A stretch of DNA of 23,320 nucleotides, from NCBI GenBank assembly GCA_028684915.1, contig JAQUEZ010000086.1, positions 1 to 23,320 of the forward strand. Direction: 5' to 3'. The notes under the pieces were generated by a model. It did no database searches, was not told where the DNA came from, and saw only the letters and a program-made list of their open reading frames with translations. Source of the stretch: Desulfobulbus sp. GTDB lineage: Bacteria; Desulfobacterota; Desulfobulbia; Desulfobulbales; Desulfobulbaceae. The position numbers were made by a program, and so were the translations under genes. Below are positions 20,548 to 23,320 of this stretch, piece after piece; within the stretch, counting starts at the first letter, position 1; each line of letters opens with the position of its first letter.

Positions 20548-23320
20548 TCAACCCAGAGGCTCAGTCACTTCGTCGACCAGGGAAAAAATCGAGCGATAGG
20601 GTATCTCGGCGTGCAATGCCAGGCCGATCTCGCAGGTCTTGCTGGTTGAATAGCCTGCTTCACAGCCATACACCTGCGCCTTCAAGCCTGCCAGTGCCGA
20701 TGTATTGAGCTCCGGGAAGTTGAACCCCCGATCTCCGGCAAAACCGCAGCAGAAAATATCCTCCGGCATCACCACCTCCGTGGCGCAGAGCTGGGCCAAC
20801 TGGCGCAATTTCCCATCCAACCCCATCTTGCGCGTGCTGCAGGTGGCATGGATGGCGATCCGCTCTTTCTTGCGCGCAAAAACGAGCCGATCCTGAAGAA
20901 ATTCAAGAATAAATTCAACCGGTTCATAGAGCCGCAGCCGTTTGTCCAGGGTATTGCGCATTCGTTGCAGGCAGGGACTGGTGTCGCAGAGCACCGGCAG
21001 TTCGCCGTCGCGGGTGGCCTTGAGCAGGGCTGCACTCAGTTGCTCAGCCTTCTGATCGGCCTGCTGTTTAAAGCCCTTGCTCTCAAAGGCCTGTCCGCAG
21101 CAAAGGTTCTCTACACTGTCGGGAAGAATAACGCCATAACCGCCTTTGGCCAGCACCGCCAGCGTCTGCTGGGGTAGCGGCATGCGGTTGCTCTCGCTTC
21201 GCGCCGGTCCGCCCATGGCCCGACTGGCGCAACTGGGAAAATACACCACCAAGGGCTGATCACCTGCAGGGGCGGCATCGGGCCGAAGTGCGGGCACGCC
21301 AGCCGGCATTTCCCGGTTCCACAGCGGCAATGCCCCGCAGCTGACCGTATGCGCCGCCTGGGATACCTTTTCCATCAGCGACGTGCCGGTGAGTTTGTGG
21401 AGCGCGTCCACCGTGTTCAACACACCGCTCACCGCACGCGTAACTCCCCCGAAATGATCGCCCACAGAGTCGGCAATTCTGTTGGCCAGTGGGCCGTTGG
21501 CTTCCTCGCGCAGACTCTTGACCATCTTGCCGGTGTCGATGCCCACCGGGCAGAGGGTGGAGCAGAGGCTGTCGGCGGCGCAGGTGTCCATGCCCGGATA
21601 GCGGTAGGCCTTGACCAACTTTTTAATGTCTCTGGTTGATGCGTTGGCAGCCATCTGTCGGCTGATCTCCCGCCGGCCGACAATGCGCTGCCGGGGGGTG
21701 AAGCTAAGGTTGCGCGAGGGACAGATCGGCTCGCAGAAACCGCATTCAATGCATTTGTCGACCAGTTCATGGGTGGCGGGCAGGGGTTTGAGGTCCTTAA
21801 TGTGGGCCTCGAGGTCGCTGTTGAGGATGACGCCCGGGTTGAGCAGCCCATGCGGATCAAACAGCGCCTTGATTTCCTTCATCAGCCCAAAGGCCGCCTC
21901 GCCCCACTCCTTTTCGACAAAGGGCGCCATGTTGCGGCCGGTGCCGTGCTCGGCCTTGAGACTGCCGTCGTATTTTTCCACCACCAGCCGCACCACCTCG
22001 TCCATAAAGTCGCGGTAGCGCACCACCTCTTTCTGGATCGAGAAATCCTGGGTAAAGACAAAATGGAGATTGCCCGCCAGGGCATGGCCAAAGATAATCG
22101 CTTCGGTGTAGCCGTATTTGGCAAATAACTGCTGCAGATCCAGGGTGGCGTTGGCAAGATGTTCGATGGGAAAGGCGACGTCCTCGATGATTACTGTGGT
22201 CCCGGTCTGGCGCACGGCGCCCACCGCCGGGAACAAGCCCTTGCGGATCTTCCACAGCTGGTTGAACTCCTCGGGCACGGCGGTGAATTCAATCGGCCGC
22301 ACCGTGGGCAGAGGCGCAAGGCCATCGGTGATCTGCTCGATCTGGGCCGCCAACGCTTGCGCCGATTCGGCCCGCGTTTCGATCAACAGGGCGGTAACCG
22401 GGGCATCGAGTTCGGCGAGAAAGACCGGCATGCCGGGTTTGCCGGTGACCGAAGCCAGCCCGGCGCGATCGATCAGTTCCGCCGCCGCCACCGGCAGCTT
22501 TTGCAGAATGACCACCGCCTCGCACACGCTTTGGATGTCCGGATAAAAAATCAGGGCGCTGGCCTTGTGGCGATGCTCGATCACCGTGCGATAGACCACG
22601 TCGGCAATGAAGCCCAGGGTCCCTTCCGAACCGATCATCAGGTGCTGCATGACGTCAAAGGGATCGGTGAAATCGATCAGGGCGTTGAGGCTGTAGCCGG
22701 TGGTGTTCTTGATCTTGAATTTGTAGCGGATGCGCTCGCTCAGTTCAGCGTCATTCTGCACCCGGTCGCGCAGCGCCGCCAAACCTTCGACCAGCGCGGG
22801 ATGGCTGCGTCTGCAGGCAGCCTTGCTTTTGTCGTCGCCGGTGTCGACCACCGTGCCGTCGGCGAGGATGATGCGCATGGCGTCCAGGGTGCGGTAGCTG
22901 TTCTGCTCCACCCCGCAACACATGCCGCTGGCGTTGTTGGCCAGGATGCCGCCAATCTTGGCGCTGTCGATCGAGGCCGGGTCCGGGCCGATCTTGCGGT
23001 CGAATTCCGCCAGGATGCGGTTGGCCTGACCGCCGATGATGCCTGGCTGCAACTGGATCTTGGTGGCGTTGTCGAACACCCGGTAGCGGTTCCAGCCCGG
23101 GCCGAGGCGCACCAGGATCGAATCGGAGATCGCCTGCCCGGAGAGACTGGTGCCCGCGGCCCGAAAGGTCACCGGCAGCCGCAACCGGCCGGACTCGCGG
23201 AGGATCAGCTGCACCTCCTCTTCGGTGTTGACGTTGATCACGATTTTGGGAATCAGCCGGTAGAAACTGGCGTCGGCGCCGAAGGTGATGGTGCGCAAGG
23301 GGTCGGTGATCAACTGCTCG
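20548..23320 (-). CDS. FAD- and Fe-S-binding dehydrogenase, D-lactate/glycolate type (5' end cut off)
   Basis: About 922 residues are visible; the frame (EQLITDPLRTITFGADAS) runs off the right edge, so the start is missing. Numbering from codon 23311-23313, the N-terminal half is a FAD-linked oxidase (GlcD/VAO type). It has the flavin loop FRAAGTSLSGQAI, KIGGILANNASGM and IGSEGTLGFI, then the C-terminal part (GHALAGNLHF, LKAEHGTGRN, ALFDPHGLLNPGVIL). Two ferredoxin-type cysteine sets follow, at C521/C524/C527/C531 and C578/C584/C588. Two CCG domains end the protein (C738-C739 and C855-C856), as in GlpC/LldE proteins. This single-chain layout is that of Dld-II-like D-lactate dehydrogenases, which pass electrons to the membrane quinone pool. 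Glycolate or another 2-hydroxyacid remains possible. The first 600 bp or so of the visible gene look markedly more GC-rich than the rest of the window. Confidence 0.93.
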   Translation of the reverse strand, partial: EQLITDPLRTITFGADASFYRLIPKIVINVNTEEEVQLILRESGRLRLPVTFRAAGTSLSGQAISDSILVRLGPGWNRYRVFDNATKIQLQPGIIGGQANRILAEFDRKIGPDPASIDSAKIGGILANNASGMCCGVEQNSYRTLDAMRIILADGTVVDTGDDKSKAACRRSHPALVEGLAALRDRVQNDAELSERIRYKFKIKNTTGYSLNALIDFTDPFDVMQHLMIGSEGTLGFIADVVYRTVIEHRHKASALIFYPDIQSVCEAVVILQKLPVAAAELIDRAGLASVTGKPGMPVFLAELDAPVTALLIETRAESAQALAAQIEQITDGLAPLPTVRPIEFTAVPEEFNQLWKIRKGLFPAVGAVRQTGTTVIIEDVAFPIEHLANATLDLQQLFAKYGYTEAIIFGHALAGNLHFVFTQDFSIQKEVVRYRDFMDEVVRLVVEKYDGSLKAEHGTGRNMAPFVEKEWGEAAFGLMKEIKALFDPHGLLNPGVILNSDLEAHIKDLKPLPATHELVDKCIECGFCEPICPSRNLSFTPRQRIVGRREISRQMAANASTRDIKKLVKAYRYPGMDTCAADSLCSTLCPVGIDTGKMVKSLREEANGPLANRIADSVGDHFGGVTRAVSGVLNTVDALHKLTGTSLMEKVSQAAHTVSCGALPLWNREMPAGVPALRPDAAPAGDQPLVVYFPSCASRAMGGPARSESNRMPLPQQTLAVLAKGGYGVILPDSVENLCCGQAFESKGFKQQADQKAEQLSAALLKATRDGELPVLCDTSPCLQRMRNTLDKRLRLYEPVEFILEFLQDRLVFARKKERIAIHATCSTRKMGLDGKLRQLAQLCATEVVMPEDIFCCGFAGDRGFNFPELNTSALAGLKAQVYGCEAGYSTSKTCEIGLALHAEIPYRSIFSLVDEVTEPLG

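Overview
The window is a bacterial chromosome segment of mid-range GC. It probably comes from a Gram-negative, anaerobic, motile organism of the Desulfobacterota (deltaproteobacterial sulfate reducers and relatives). That assignment is an inference. It rests on the mix of hybrid kinases, many c-di-GMP proteins, a FAD/Fe-S lactate-dehydrogenase-type protein, and short palindromes (GATGGACT...AGTCCATC type) that I associate with that group. No rRNA, tRNA, CRISPR array or intact transposase is visible.

Region 1 (1-5308, plus strand) is signalling. It holds the C-terminal part of a hybrid histidine kinase (HATPase, receiver, Hpt), an EAL-CBS-GGDEF c-di-GMP protein, and, four bases later, a methyl-accepting chemotaxis protein whose frame breaks near 3850. 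Region 2 (5183-6355, minus) is the Na+/H+ antiporter gene nhaA, which runs tail-to-tail into the chemotaxis gene.

Region 3 (6538-19920) lies between two direct copies of a roughly 150-bp element with inverted ends starting CGATCACGGGG, probably a MITE. Inside, from left to right, are: a three-gene minus-strand run (secreted four-cysteine protein of unknown function, T4-type lysozyme, DUF900 serine hydrolase); a minus-strand operon (periplasmic solute-binding protein, Cache-PAS-GGDEF diguanylate cyclase, class III CoA-transferase) with a near-consensus sigma70 promoter at 13307-13335; a divergent DODA-type extradiol dioxygenase; a DUF4213/DUF364 protein; and a minus-strand run of CPBP membrane protease, membrane-anchored patatin-like phospholipase and a two-domain peptidoglycan hydrolase. 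Five of these products are predicted hydrolases of lipids, peptidoglycan or proteins. Three of those (both peptidoglycan hydrolases and the DUF900 hydrolase) have no visible signal peptide.

Region 4 (19921-23320) holds several hairpin-forming repeats, a small DUF2132 (VF530-type) gene, and the 3' 2.77 kb of a large FAD- and Fe-S-binding dehydrogenase (D-lactate/glycolate type) that runs off the right edge.

The most interesting observations are the direct element pair enclosing the hydrolase-rich segment, the patatin/peptidoglycan-hydrolase gene pair, the solute-binding protein paired with a diguanylate cyclase but no transporter, the repeated palindromes, and the chemotaxis-gene frameshift.
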